Source: JAUILH01 sp964230215
GTDB taxonomy: Bacteria > Bacteroidota > Bacteroidia > Flavobacteriales_D > JAUILH01
Assembly (NCBI GenBank): GCA_964230215.1
Contig: CAXRGQ010000007.1
Location: forward strand, 558,001-622,000
Direction of reading: 5' to 3'
Length of the DNA stretch: 64,000 nt
In this document: positions 1-7,418 of the stretch, in pieces
Position numbering within the stretch: the first letter of the stretch is position 1
Layout of the letters: each line of letters starts with the position of its first letter
Notes under the pieces: model-generated
The model's input: only the letters and a program-made list of their open reading frames with translations
What the model was told of the DNA's origin: nothing
Databases searched by the model: none
Program-made: the position numbers and the translations under genes

Positions 1-320
1 TCATCATCTGAGGCATCAACAATGGATTTAGATAAGATTTCACCGAGAAATATGGCGATGGCCCGTTTGTCAAAATCGTGAGAAATGGATTTATAAGGAA
101 TTGATAATTGAATCTCTTTGGGATGAATGACTTCCGCACGACCAGGTGCGTAACTTATTTCAATAATCGATAACTGTTCTTTTAGTGCTTGTCTGTTATT
201 CTTTTTAGAGGTTCTAAGCATTACAGAGACTACACCATCAAGCCGAGTATACACCTTTAAAATGTAAGCGCTGGACGTATATTGTGTAGCGCGAAGAACA
301 ATACCCTCAGTGCTAATCAC
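1..320 (-). CDS. recO: DNA repair protein RecO, N-terminal part (runs off the window)
   Basis: Only the first ~106 codons are present; the gene continues beyond base 1. Reading the minus strand from 320 gives VISTEGIVLRATQYTSSAYI followed by an OB-fold-like stretch and a helical segment with DKRAIAIFLGEIL, the pattern of the RecO N-terminal domain. RecO loads RecA onto SSB-coated single strands in the RecFOR pathway. The start is a GTG at 318-320: an in-frame TAA lies two codons upstream and the next in-frame ATG is over 30 codons inside. The GTG overlaps the TAG stop of porZ by one base (TAGTG), so the two are probably translationally coupled. Family assignment rests on remembered Bacteroidota RecO sequences; the C-terminal zinc-binding region cannot be checked. 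Confidence 0.85.
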   Translation of the reverse strand, partial: MISTEGIVLRATQYTSSAYILKVYTRLDGVVSVMLRTSKKNNRQALKEQLSIIEISYAPGRAEVIHPKEIQLSIPYKSISHDFDKRAIAIFLGEILSKSIVDASDD

Positions 321-2635
321 TAGTTAACGAATAAGATTTTTGCAACTTCTCCAAAATCGCCGTTGGCGTCTGTGGCAAAAACAAAGTACACGCCCGTTTG
401 GGCTCTTTCGCCATTAAAATTATTTCCATTCCAAATAGCGGTACCACCGGTGGATTTAGTGAAATAAACTACTCTTCCACTTACATCTGTTATTTTCACA
501 TCAGAATCTCTTGCAAGCCCTTTTATGGCAATGTCTCCGTAGTAGGTTTCTTTAACGGGGTTAGGAAATACCAAAACATCATTAAATCTACTATCGGGAT
601 CGGTAGCAGTGCCTCTATACGAGATGAGCCCTTTTTGTGTGCCGAAGAACACCTCTCCTGACTCACCATTAATCGCAATTGATTGAATTTCATTTGACAG
701 GAGTGGACTATTATCTTCTGTGAAATGATGAATTTGTTTGGTGCCATCCTCTGACATCAGAAAGACGCCATTACTAGATGTTCCCAACCATTTTCGGTTA
801 CCTCCATCCACAGCAATAGCGGTGATTTCTTCCGTTTCCAATAATAATTGGAAGTTCCCATCCTGTTCGATTAAGATCTGTTGTGCATCAAAATTATTAC
901 CACTAAAGACGCTTTCTGGCGAATAAAACACTGCTGGGCCTGCACTGGTTCCTACCCAAACTTCTCCATCCAAATCTACTGCTATTGAAAGGAGTTGTGA
1001 GCTTGGAAGGTTACCATTTCCAAGAGAGGTAGTCAGTAGTTTAGTCTGGTCATCGCTATCATCGGTAATGGTTCCGTTATCATTAAACACTGTAATACCT
1101 GTGCCTGGAGCAAGAATCCATTTTTGTCCCGACTCGTCAATAGCAAGTTTAGTGGTTAAGGTAGGGTTAGTCCCATTCATTCCAACGTTATAAGAACGCC
1201 ACGAACCCGCTTCTGTGCGTACAGATAGTTTTTCGTTAACATACATATTAACTAGCCAGAGATTGCCATCGCTATCAAAGGCCATGTCCGGAATTCCAAC
1301 TGTGCCCGCAATATCATTTCTAACCTGTAAAGAGCTATTGCTTTCATCGTAGGACCCAATATATACTCCACTTTGGAACTCCAATAAACCAGTCTGCGAG
1401 TGTGAGCCAGCAAATACATGTTCTGGGTCATTAGGGTCTATGGCAACAGATAAAATATCGAATAAAGTATCGTCAAAAAACTCTGGAACCGTTGAGTATG
1501 AGTAGCGTTTCCATTCATTATCGATATAAGACGAAATGCCAGGTTGGGTAAAGGTTCTATTCCACCCTGTTCCTGCCACGTTTCCTGCACAGTTCCATAC
1601 ATGTCCCGCGCTGCTGTACAAATCAAAAGAGCCAATACTCTCTGGCCCAGAAGGGTGTACAGAAAACCAAGATGTTGGTCCCGTGTGATACACAAGCCCC
1701 CTATTATTACTAGCACTGTAGAGGATGTTATTTACAAACATGCATGTGTAAGGGTCAAAATCGAATGGCTCATAAAATACCTCTTGTGAAACATAACTTC
1801 CATCGTACGCTTCAACCGAGTCCCTGTGGCAAACGTATAGTCTATTCGCGGTAGGAAACACCCCTCTAATTCGTTTACCGTTCATGCTAGTTATTTGGGA
1901 CCAGGTTCCGTCCAATACATACAACTCGTTTTCTGGATAGTCCGCGGATTTTACGTGGAGTTTTCCATCAAACTCAAACACGTTTAGCAATGAATCGTTT
2001 ACGATACCCGCTGGTAAATCACTGCGTTTTGACCAATTATTAAAATCAACTAAGAAAGGTTCATCCTTATCTGCTGCATATAAACCTTCACTTGTAGATG
2101 CATAGATACTGTCTTGAAATACTGTGGTTGCGGTAACATATACATAGCTACTATTATTTCCGATAATGTAGGTCTCTTTAACTTCTAGTTTATCCAGGTC
2201 TAAGACCACAATGCCAAAACCACATGATAGGTAGGCAAAATCACCATCCACACGAATGCTGTTAACAGACTTGTTTCCAATAATGCTTGAATTGATTTTA
2301 ATAAACGGAAGATTGATTCCCTTTCCGTCGATAATAACGTCTAGGTTTCCGTTTGAATAGCCGACTAGAAGCTGTTGTCTAGCTGCATCATACTTCATAG
2401 AGGAAATACCAACATCTGACAAGCTATTGGTTTTACTTAATCGGGTCATTTCCCCGGAGTTTACATCATAGGAGAATAGAGCATACTGACTTGCGCAAAA
2501 AACTTCATTGCCGCCCACCTCAACCATTCTAGCTTTATGGTACGGAAAATGATCTAGCCATTCGCCAATAGCCACGTCCTGCCCAAAGGAAAAGATCGAA
2601 ATAACACATGAAAGCAACAAGCTCAAAAACCGCAT
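320..2635 (-). CDS. porZ: PorZ-like type IX secretion system beta-propeller protein
   Basis: 771 aa from the ATG at 2635. An upstream in-frame TTG at 2665 is possible, but the ATG puts the signal peptide (MRFLSLLLSCVISIFSFGQ) at the N-terminus. The mature start, with IGEWLDHFPYHKA and ALFSYDVNSGEMTRLSKTN, is the hallmark of PorZ. Two seven-bladed-type propeller regions follow (roughly residues 25-330 and 340-690, with repeated W(V/I)GTS and WL(V/G) blades). The last ~75 residues form a T9SS type A-like C-terminal domain (VFPNPVKETYYGDIAIKG, GVYFVFA). In Porphyromonas, PorZ is a surface component of the T9SS attachment complex that presents A-LPS to the PorU sortase. Neighbour recO is the usual partner in Bacteroidota. 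Confidence 0.85.
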   Translation of the reverse strand: MRFLSLLLSCVISIFSFGQDVAIGEWLDHFPYHKARMVEVGGNEVFCASQYALFSYDVNSGEMTRLSKTNSLSDVGISSMKYDAARQQLLVGYSNGNLDVIIDGKGINLPFIKINSSIIGNKSVNSIRVDGDFAYLSCGFGIVVLDLDKLEVKETYIIGNNSSYVYVTATTVFQDSIYASTSEGLYAADKDEPFLVDFNNWSKRSDLPAGIVNDSLLNVFEFDGKLHVKSADYPENELYVLDGTWSQITSMNGKRIRGVFPTANRLYVCHRDSVEAYDGSYVSQEVFYEPFDFDPYTCMFVNNILYSASNNRGLVYHTGPTSWFSVHPSGPESIGSFDLYSSAGHVWNCAGNVAGTGWNRTFTQPGISSYIDNEWKRYSYSTVPEFFDDTLFDILSVAIDPNDPEHVFAGSHSQTGLLEFQSGVYIGSYDESNSSLQVRNDIAGTVGIPDMAFDSDGNLWLVNMYVNEKLSVRTEAGSWRSYNVGMNGTNPTLTTKLAIDESGQKWILAPGTGITVFNDNGTITDDSDDQTKLLTTSLGNGNLPSSQLLSIAVDLDGEVWVGTSAGPAVFYSPESVFSGNNFDAQQILIEQDGNFQLLLETEEITAIAVDGGNRKWLGTSSNGVFLMSEDGTKQIHHFTEDNSPLLSNEIQSIAINGESGEVFFGTQKGLISYRGTATDPDSRFNDVLVFPNPVKETYYGDIAIKGLARDSDVKITDVSGRVVYFTKSTGGTAIWNGNNFNGERAQTGVYFVFATDANGDFGEVAKILFVN

Positions 2636-2667
2636 ACAAGAGATTAGTTTAGTTGAGAAACGCAAAT

Positions 2668-3000
2668 TTAATGGCTTTCTTGTATGTATGGTGCATTTTT
2701 TAGCATATCTGATACGGGATTAAGTTCAAATAGGGTTTCAATTTCATCGCAAGCATCACGCATTGCTTGTCTAGGATATTCTGCCGCCAACTTAAATTCA
2801 TCCGAACCGTCTGCTTCCCAGTGACCTTTGCTTGGCCATTGCGCGTAGGCAATATACTCGTTGTGATTTTGTGATTTGTGCAGTCTGCTACCTAATGAGT
2901 CACAATGTTGATAGATGAGCTCGGTTAGTTTTTCCCACGAGTCAATGAGTTGAACTTCCCGCCCATCTTTAACTTTAAACCTATAAATCACACAAAACAT
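2668..3000 (-). CDS. Antibiotic biosynthesis monooxygenase (ABM)-fold protein
   Basis: 110 aa, ATG start, no signal peptide. The opening MFCVIYRFKVKDGREVQLID, the central YIAYAQWPSKGHWEA and the total size fit the dimeric alpha-beta barrel (ABM/YgiN) superfamily, a small ferredoxin-like fold found in heme-degrading enzymes, quinone monooxygenases and stress proteins. No catalytic residue can be assigned, so the substrate is unknown. It ends about 30 bases upstream of porZ on the same strand and may be co-transcribed with porZ and recO. Confidence 0.65.
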   Translation of the reverse strand: MFCVIYRFKVKDGREVQLIDSWEKLTELIYQHCDSLGSRLHKSQNHNEYIAYAQWPSKGHWEADGSDEFKLAAEYPRQAMRDACDEIETLFELNPVSDMLKNAPYIQESH

Positions 3001-3050
3001 AGGGGAAAGATATTAAGAATTAAAGACTCTGTAAAGCGCTGACTTTTCTT

Positions 3051-3058
3051 TATATTTG
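3051..3058 (+). promoter_or_regulatory. Possible -7 element for the tRNA-Arg transcript
   Basis: TATATTTG matches the Bacteroidota -7 consensus TAnnTTTG. No clear TTTG -33 box lies at the usual spacing. If used, transcription would run through the duplicated tRNA 5' fragment before the intact tRNA. Confidence 0.35.
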
Positions 3059-3100
3059 TGGCGCTGAAAAGGCATAGTAACAACGCAATTTTTGACAAGT

Positions 3101-3196
3101 TACTCCGCCAAAAAAAATGGCTCCGTAGCTCAACTGAATTTTGGGATTTAGTTGCTCTACTCCGCCAAAAAAAATGGCTCCGTAGCTCAACTGAAT
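3101..3196 (+). repeat. 39-bp direct repeat carrying the tRNA-Arg 5' end
   Basis: Two identical 39-base copies at 3101-3139 and 3158-3196, 57 bases apart. Each begins TACTCCGCC, runs through eight A residues and then contains the first ~20 bases of the tRNA gene (GGCTCCGTAGCTCAACTGAA). The second copy continues into the complete tRNA; the first diverges after GAAT and is a tRNA fragment. It could be a small tandem duplication or the scar of an integration event. Confidence 0.85.
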
Positions 3197-3249
3197 AGAG
3201 CACTGGATTTCGGCTCCAGCGGTTGGGGGTTTGAATCCCTCCGGGGTCA
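3176..3249 (+). tRNA. tRNA-Arg (anticodon TCG)
   Basis: A 74-nt cloverleaf. Acceptor stem GGCTCCG (3176-3182) pairs with CGGGGTC (3242-3248) with G-U pairs; discriminator A at 3249; CCA is not encoded. The anticodon arm is CTGGA-TTTCGGC-TCCAG, giving anticodon TCG, which reads CGA (and CGN) arginine codons. The T-arm is GGGGG-TTTGAAT-CCCTC. A GGCAGCA/TGCTGCC stem at 3271-3297 followed by a T-run at 3306-3312 may serve as terminator. Confidence 0.93.
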
Positions 3250-3287
3250 CAGAGACAGGTTAGAGTGTGAGGCAGCAGGAACTGGTT
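3250..3287 (+). repeat. 38-bp direct repeat, left copy
   Basis: Begins at the base after the tRNA discriminator (CAGAGACAGGTTAGAGTG and onward). It matches 4103-4140 with two substitutions. Together the copies bracket the RAYT transposase gene as direct repeats 853 bases apart. Confidence 0.85.
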
Positions 3288-3334
3288 GATTGCTGCCCGC
3301 ACTTGATTTTTTGAACCTGTATCCTGTCAAAAAA

Positions 3335-3364
3335 CCCTTAGAGTCACTCGCAGAGGACTCTGAG
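3335..3364 (-). repeat. REP-like palindrome, copy 1
   Basis: 30 bases. Read on the minus strand it is CTCAGAGTC-CTCTGCGAGT-GACTCTAAG followed by GG. The 9-bp stem has one mismatch. It lies on the 3' side of the RAYT gene in the opposite orientation to the three copies on the 5' side. Confidence 0.85.
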
Positions 3365-3396
3365 CTCTAACCCCAAAAGGTCTGTTTTTACTGACA

Positions 3397-3957
3397 TTAG
3401 TACTCTCTACAGTCAAATAACTCAACAACACACTCTTCACCCAACTCATAATGTCTAGCAGATGAGTATTTATAATCAAGATAGTTCTCAACTAAATTCC
3501 ACTTGCCAGAAACCGGGTTTTTATGGATATAATCTAGTACCTTAAACGTGCTTGCAAGGCTGGTTAGTTCTTTGGCGTCAAATGATAATCTAAAAACCTG
3601 GTGCTTCTTTCCTTTTTTTGCCTCATTTTTTGCAACTCCTGCTTTTAATTGCTCTAGAATTTCAGTTTTATTATCATTATACAATCGATCAATGATTTTA
3701 TAAGCTAGAAACCTTTTTGCATTTCCTATGACTTTATTCGGATTTTCACAGTTTTCATCAACAAATACGATTAAGTGAATGTGGTTTGGCATAATAACGT
3801 AAGCGCTCACTTTCACCCCGTGTTTATTTAAATTATCAAACCATATTGGGATATAATCATACATGTTGGTTTCATCTAACAAGGACAGCCATTTATAACA
3901 TGTAAATGTTATGAAGTAATAAGTGTTGGTAGTGTATAACTGATGATGAGTAGCCAT
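3397..3957 (-). CDS. REP-associated tyrosine transposase (RAYT), IS200-like Y1 family
   Basis: 186 aa, ATG start. The HUH motif sits in AYVIMPNHIHLIV (His59, His61). The catalytic tyrosine is very likely Tyr143 in LDYIHKNPVSGKW, the typical RAYT C-terminal signature. These are single-strand-specific endonucleases that act on REP hairpins at TnpA_REP loci. Four copies of a 30-base hairpin surround the gene: one downstream in reverse orientation and three upstream (4064, 4181, 5008). A pair of 38-bp direct repeats also brackets it. The length is normal for the family and the frame is intact, so it may be active. It sits just downstream of tRNA-Arg, in the opposite orientation. Confidence 0.9.
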   Translation of the reverse strand: MATHHQLYTTNTYYFITFTCYKWLSLLDETNMYDYIPIWFDNLNKHGVKVSAYVIMPNHIHLIVFVDENCENPNKVIGNAKRFLAYKIIDRLYNDNKTEILEQLKAGVAKNEAKKGKKHQVFRLSFDAKELTSLASTFKVLDYIHKNPVSGKWNLVENYLDYKYSSARHYELGEECVVELFDCREY

Positions 3958-4063
3958 GCTGAGCGTTTAAGATCACAATGTTACTGCTTCACATCATAAT
4001 CTATTTGAGTTCTGAATAAGAATGAATACTGATTGGGGGAAGACTTAGTGTGTGCAAGCCTAG

Positions 4064-4093
4064 CTCAGAGTCCTCTCCGAGTGACTCTGAGGG
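4064..4093 (+). repeat. REP-like palindrome, copy 2
   Basis: 30 bases: CTCAGAGTC stem, loop CTCTCCGAGT, GACTCTGAG, then GG. The 9-bp stem is perfect. It lies upstream of the RAYT start. Confidence 0.88.
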
Positions 4094-4102
4094 TTGGGGG
4101 AA

Positions 4103-4140
4103 CAGAGACAGGTTTGAGTGTGAGGCAGCAGGAACAGGTT
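4103..4140 (+). repeat. 38-bp direct repeat, right copy
   Basis: 36 of 38 bases match the copy at 3250-3287 next to the tRNA. It lies between REP copies 2 and 3. Confidence 0.85.
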
Positions 4141-4180
4141 TGTGGCATATATGTTGGGACTATAATATATGCATACAAAG

Positions 4181-4210
4181 CTCAGAGTCCTCTTCGAGTG
4201 ACTCTGAGGG
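4181..4210 (+). repeat. REP-like palindrome, copy 3
   Basis: 30 bases, identical to copy 2 except one loop base (TCTTCGAGT). The 9-bp stem CTCAGAGTC/GACTCTGAG is perfect. It lies 87 bases from copy 2 in the same orientation. Confidence 0.88.
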
Positions 4211-4238
4211 TGGAGTAATGGTGAGATAAGAGACGGTT

Positions 4239-4940
4239 TTAATCAAACGTTGGGCAGTCGCAGTCTTTTTTGTTTACCATATATTCGTATCTCAACCCAA
4301 CAGAAATAGAATGATAATGATAATTTGCCATTCCCCATGGTTTGTTATTGATTCGCTTTTTTCTCGCTTGCGTGCTATAGTTCATATATATGCCAAGCAG
4401 GTTCGGCGTTGATTTGAAATTATACTTTAGTTGTAACTCCGCAAATGCATTGAGCACATTAACGCCGTCAAAGGTAAATCCTTGCTCAGTGTAATAGAGG
4501 TCGTTATTGGCAGGGTTTTTTTCTTGGTATTTGTAATAAATGTTAGCTTGAGTAGATATGCCAACTAAGGGTATAATTCTGATATTAGAATTGCTATATA
4601 TTTTGTATCCCGCTGAAATAGGGATAGTTAAGAGATATTCCGTATACTCTTCTTTTCGAAACCAACCTCCTTGATTCGCCCAGTCTTCTATCATTTTTAA
4701 GCGTTGAATTGAAAACCCTATTCCAAAAATAAACTTCTTAAACGTCCAGTTATAATTTGCCCCAAAAGAATAACTGTGTGGAACTATTCGAAAATCTCTA
4801 TAACGGACATCAGTCGTATCTCCTTCATCCGGTCTCAGTTTATATTTAGAATATCCTCCAAAAACAGCCACGGTGTGCTCGCTCTGGCTATTTACATTTA
4901 TCACCCAAAACAAACACGCTATGATTAAACCTAATCTCAC
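4239..4940 (-). CDS. Secreted outer-membrane beta-barrel-like protein
   Basis: 233 aa beginning at GTG 4940, the only start that puts the signal peptide (MRLGLIIACLFWVINVNSQS) first. The mature part alternates short amphipathic strands with aromatic ends (YSFGANYNWTF, FIFGIGFSIQRL, FAELQLKYNF, YHSISVGLRYEY), the pattern of an 8-10-stranded outer-membrane barrel of the OMP_b-brl type. No substrate or partner can be inferred. It lies between REP copies 3 and 4 and has no close co-oriented partner. Confidence 0.6.
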   Translation of the reverse strand: MRLGLIIACLFWVINVNSQSEHTVAVFGGYSKYKLRPDEGDTTDVRYRDFRIVPHSYSFGANYNWTFKKFIFGIGFSIQRLKMIEDWANQGGWFRKEEYTEYLLTIPISAGYKIYSNSNIRIIPLVGISTQANIYYKYQEKNPANNDLYYTEQGFTFDGVNVLNAFAELQLKYNFKSTPNLLGIYMNYSTQARKKRINNKPWGMANYHYHSISVGLRYEYMVNKKDCDCPTFD

Positions 4941-5007
4941 ATCTTCAATTTAGGAAATAATGAGCAATAATAGACATCTAAAAACCCACCAGATGCACTT
5001 CTAATCT

Positions 5008-5037
5008 CTCAGAGTCCTCTGCAAGTCACGCTGAGGG
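5008..5037 (+). repeat. REP-like palindrome, copy 4 (diverged)
   Basis: CTCAGAGTCCTCTGCAAGTC and onward, 30 bases. It keeps the left arm, but the right arm is CACGCTGAG, so the stem is weaker. It lies about 1 kb from the transposase gene. Confidence 0.75.
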
Positions 5038-5060
5038 GGTGGAAACTGTAATACGATAAA

Positions 5061-5088
5061 ACAAAAAAGGGCACCAATGGTGCCCTTT
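5061..5088 (-). terminator. Rho-independent terminator of the Omp28-like gene
   Basis: The 10-bp perfect stem AAAGGGCACC / GGTGCCCTTT with loop AAT is followed, on the minus strand, by a T-rich tract. It lies just downstream of the stop codon at 5111. Confidence 0.85.
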
Positions 5089-5110
5089 GTAATTAGTTAT
5101 ACTGTAAGGT

Positions 5111-7123
5111 CTATTTAGAAACCTGTAGTTTTTTAGTGGTTTTCACTCCGTCCTTATCCATGATAGAATAGAAATAAGTGCCAGAACTAAATCCAGTCAC
5201 GTCTAGCTTGTATTGACTTGTTCCTTCCATTAATTGGTCAGTGAAAATCAACTTTCCTGTCATGTCCGTAATATTCAGTAATGCATTTGAGTTTAAAACA
5301 TCAAACTCAATAGTTGTTAGGCTGTTTGATGGGTTTGGATACGCCGTAAGCTTTGCCATTGCCGCATCATATTCATCGTCAGATAACAAACCGTAGAACC
5401 AATCATGGCTGATGTGAATAATCTCTTCTGCATCCGCGGCGTTTTGGATCATTGCCATGTCAATTCCAAAATATGATGCTTTGTGCGTTGTGTGCTGACG
5501 AATTGCGCCAATTTTAGTTCCGCCATTGTAGTAATATGTCGCTGTTCCCGAATTGATCTCCGCCAATTCATCTGGATACATATTTCCGCCATGGATATCA
5601 ACTATCGTCATCGTGTTGGTTGCGCCATAATACGGATCTGCCACCTCCGGATTCATTGAAGAGTTTGCTGTTGAACCATCTCCTACGTAGTCCACCCCAA
5701 AGTATGTGCTGATAAACTGACTTGTTGATGCAGAAACGTAAGGACTAACAGAGTCAAATGTTGACCAAGCAATATCTTGTCCAGCCATAAATACATCTCC
5801 CCCTGCATCCATAAATGCGGTTAATTCTGCTACCATTTCACTTTCGAAACATGGGAATGTCCATCCAACATTATAGTATAAATTGTTCACCCCTGTAATT
5901 TGAGCCGTGCTAGATGCCGTGATGAATAATGAAGCACTCATCATGTCATACGCTGCATTTCCTGCTGCTGCTAGACCGTCCAAAAATACTTGTTCAGATA
6001 AATCAGCCTCACCATCATTAGTAATAATTAAGTCTGTAATTCCAGACATTACTGTGTAAGATACTGTTTGGTGTGGTTTTGATGGATCATCTAATGACTC
6101 CAGCTCAAATGTGTACGTTGCAATAGCATTTGTTGCCCCTGGGTCAACATCTAAAGACATATTCTCTAAGGTTGCTGCGCCCACTGTCACATCTGCTGTG
6201 CTTGTATATGTTGAACCGCCAATTGTGAAGTCCGCTGACCAATCTGCTGGCGCGTCATCTGTTAGCGTAATTCTAAATAACTCAGGAGCAGTGCCATCAT
6301 TCGTTACTCCAGAATTAAATGTAGATGTATTACCAGATGTTCCTTGTCCAAAAATAGATGAGTAATTGTTAAGCTCCCACTTAGCATCCTTAGACGAACC
6401 GGAGTTAATCACTTCTTTTGTGCTTGTTTCTTGCACCCATGCCATGATGTAAATCTCGTTTTGATCCCACGCTACATCCTCAGTATATGTATAGTTCATG
6501 GTTGTAGATGTACCTGTGCCTGGTAAAGTAATTGGGTCTCCGTTTGTACTGTTTGCAATAAACAATCTAAACACATTCGGGAAATCAGTTTCTCCGTTAC
6601 TTCCTGGAGGTGTAGCATACGAAACCATGCCCTCAACCACAGCCACTCTAAGCACATAACTGCCAGTTGGAGCTGTACCAGTTGTTGTTACCGTAACATC
6701 CACATCATGCGTAGAACCGTTATCCACATCATTCACACGAATTTTAATTGGAGATCCAGGTGCAGCTGCTCCGTCAATATGGCCTTGCGTAAGTCCTGCC
6801 GGTCCACCTTCCCATTGATTTCCTAACATAATCATATCCGGAACCCCAGAAACTCCGTAAAAGCTTGTGCGTGTGCCTATTTCTGATGGGTTGTGATCAT
6901 ACATTGGGTCTACTCCCGGCCAAGATGTGTGGTAGGCAATGTGATGAATTGTTCCTGGATTGTCCGCATGCACGCCATTTTCAAATACTGGGTTTTGTGA
7001 TGCACACGGCCCACAAGACGCCTGAGTAAAGTGCTCTAAAAGCACATACTTTTTTGATTGTGCTTGAACACTGGTTGCGCCAAATAACGCTATGCCCAAA
7101 CCAATCGTCGCTGTAATTTTCAT
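5111..7123 (-). CDS. Omp28-related thioredoxin-fold secreted protein with T9SS sorting domain
   Basis: 670 aa, ATG start, signal peptide of about 21 residues ending VQAQ. The mature N-terminus KYVLLEHFTQASCGPCASQN carries a CxxC thioredoxin-like motif (CGPC), and FYGVSGVPDMIMLGN contains the cis-proline; this is the arrangement of Omp28-related proteins. Beta-sandwich-like segments follow (about residues 255-370), then a globular region. The last ~75 residues (AKLTAYPNPSNSLTTIEFDV, SSGTYFYSI) are a T9SS type A sorting domain, so the protein should be exported and anchored or released at the cell surface. It is monocistronic, with a strong terminator. Redox activity is inferred from the motif only. 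Confidence 0.85.
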   Translation of the reverse strand: MKITATIGLGIALFGATSVQAQSKKYVLLEHFTQASCGPCASQNPVFENGVHADNPGTIHHIAYHTSWPGVDPMYDHNPSEIGTRTSFYGVSGVPDMIMLGNQWEGGPAGLTQGHIDGAAAPGSPIKIRVNDVDNGSTHDVDVTVTTTGTAPTGSYVLRVAVVEGMVSYATPPGSNGETDFPNVFRLFIANSTNGDPITLPGTGTSTTMNYTYTEDVAWDQNEIYIMAWVQETSTKEVINSGSSKDAKWELNNYSSIFGQGTSGNTSTFNSGVTNDGTAPELFRITLTDDAPADWSADFTIGGSTYTSTADVTVGAATLENMSLDVDPGATNAIATYTFELESLDDPSKPHQTVSYTVMSGITDLIITNDGEADLSEQVFLDGLAAAGNAAYDMMSASLFITASSTAQITGVNNLYYNVGWTFPCFESEMVAELTAFMDAGGDVFMAGQDIAWSTFDSVSPYVSASTSQFISTYFGVDYVGDGSTANSSMNPEVADPYYGATNTMTIVDIHGGNMYPDELAEINSGTATYYYNGGTKIGAIRQHTTHKASYFGIDMAMIQNAADAEEIIHISHDWFYGLLSDDEYDAAMAKLTAYPNPSNSLTTIEFDVLNSNALLNITDMTGKLIFTDQLMEGTSQYKLDVTGFSSGTYFYSIMDKDGVKTTKKLQVSK

Positions 7124-7418
7124 ATCCTAAAGTCTTTGTTTGATAAATAGTAAGCACAAGGTAGTGAAATTTAGTGTCTTAACTAATTAAAGAACAGTAT
7201 ATATGGCCCATGCGCAATACGTTAGGATTACAAGAGTTGTCCTGTTGAATTGCTATCGTGTGTTTTGTAAGGCCACTGATTTCAATTAGCGATTAGAAGT
7301 TAATTCCTAACTTATTTCACGCCAACGACGGTTGCTTAAGATGCACTTGCGAACCTTTTATAAAACAGAATGTTATATATTTTTTTCCTATCTTGAGACT
7401 ATTCAATTTTAGATCAAT
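7124..7418. other. Divergent intergenic region
   Basis: 295 bases between the divergent Omp28-like gene and the histidine kinase gene. It must hold both promoters, but I see no convincing TTTG/TAnnTTTG pair, no hairpin and no small gene. Confidence 0.4.

Noticed and set aside
2988..3302. Minus-strand frames across tRNA-Arg
   Set aside because: They translate the tRNA and its duplicated 5' end.
4033..4218. 61-residue plus-strand frame with repeated QSPLRVTLRV
   Set aside because: It is the translation of two REP palindromes and the 38-bp repeat; not a protein.
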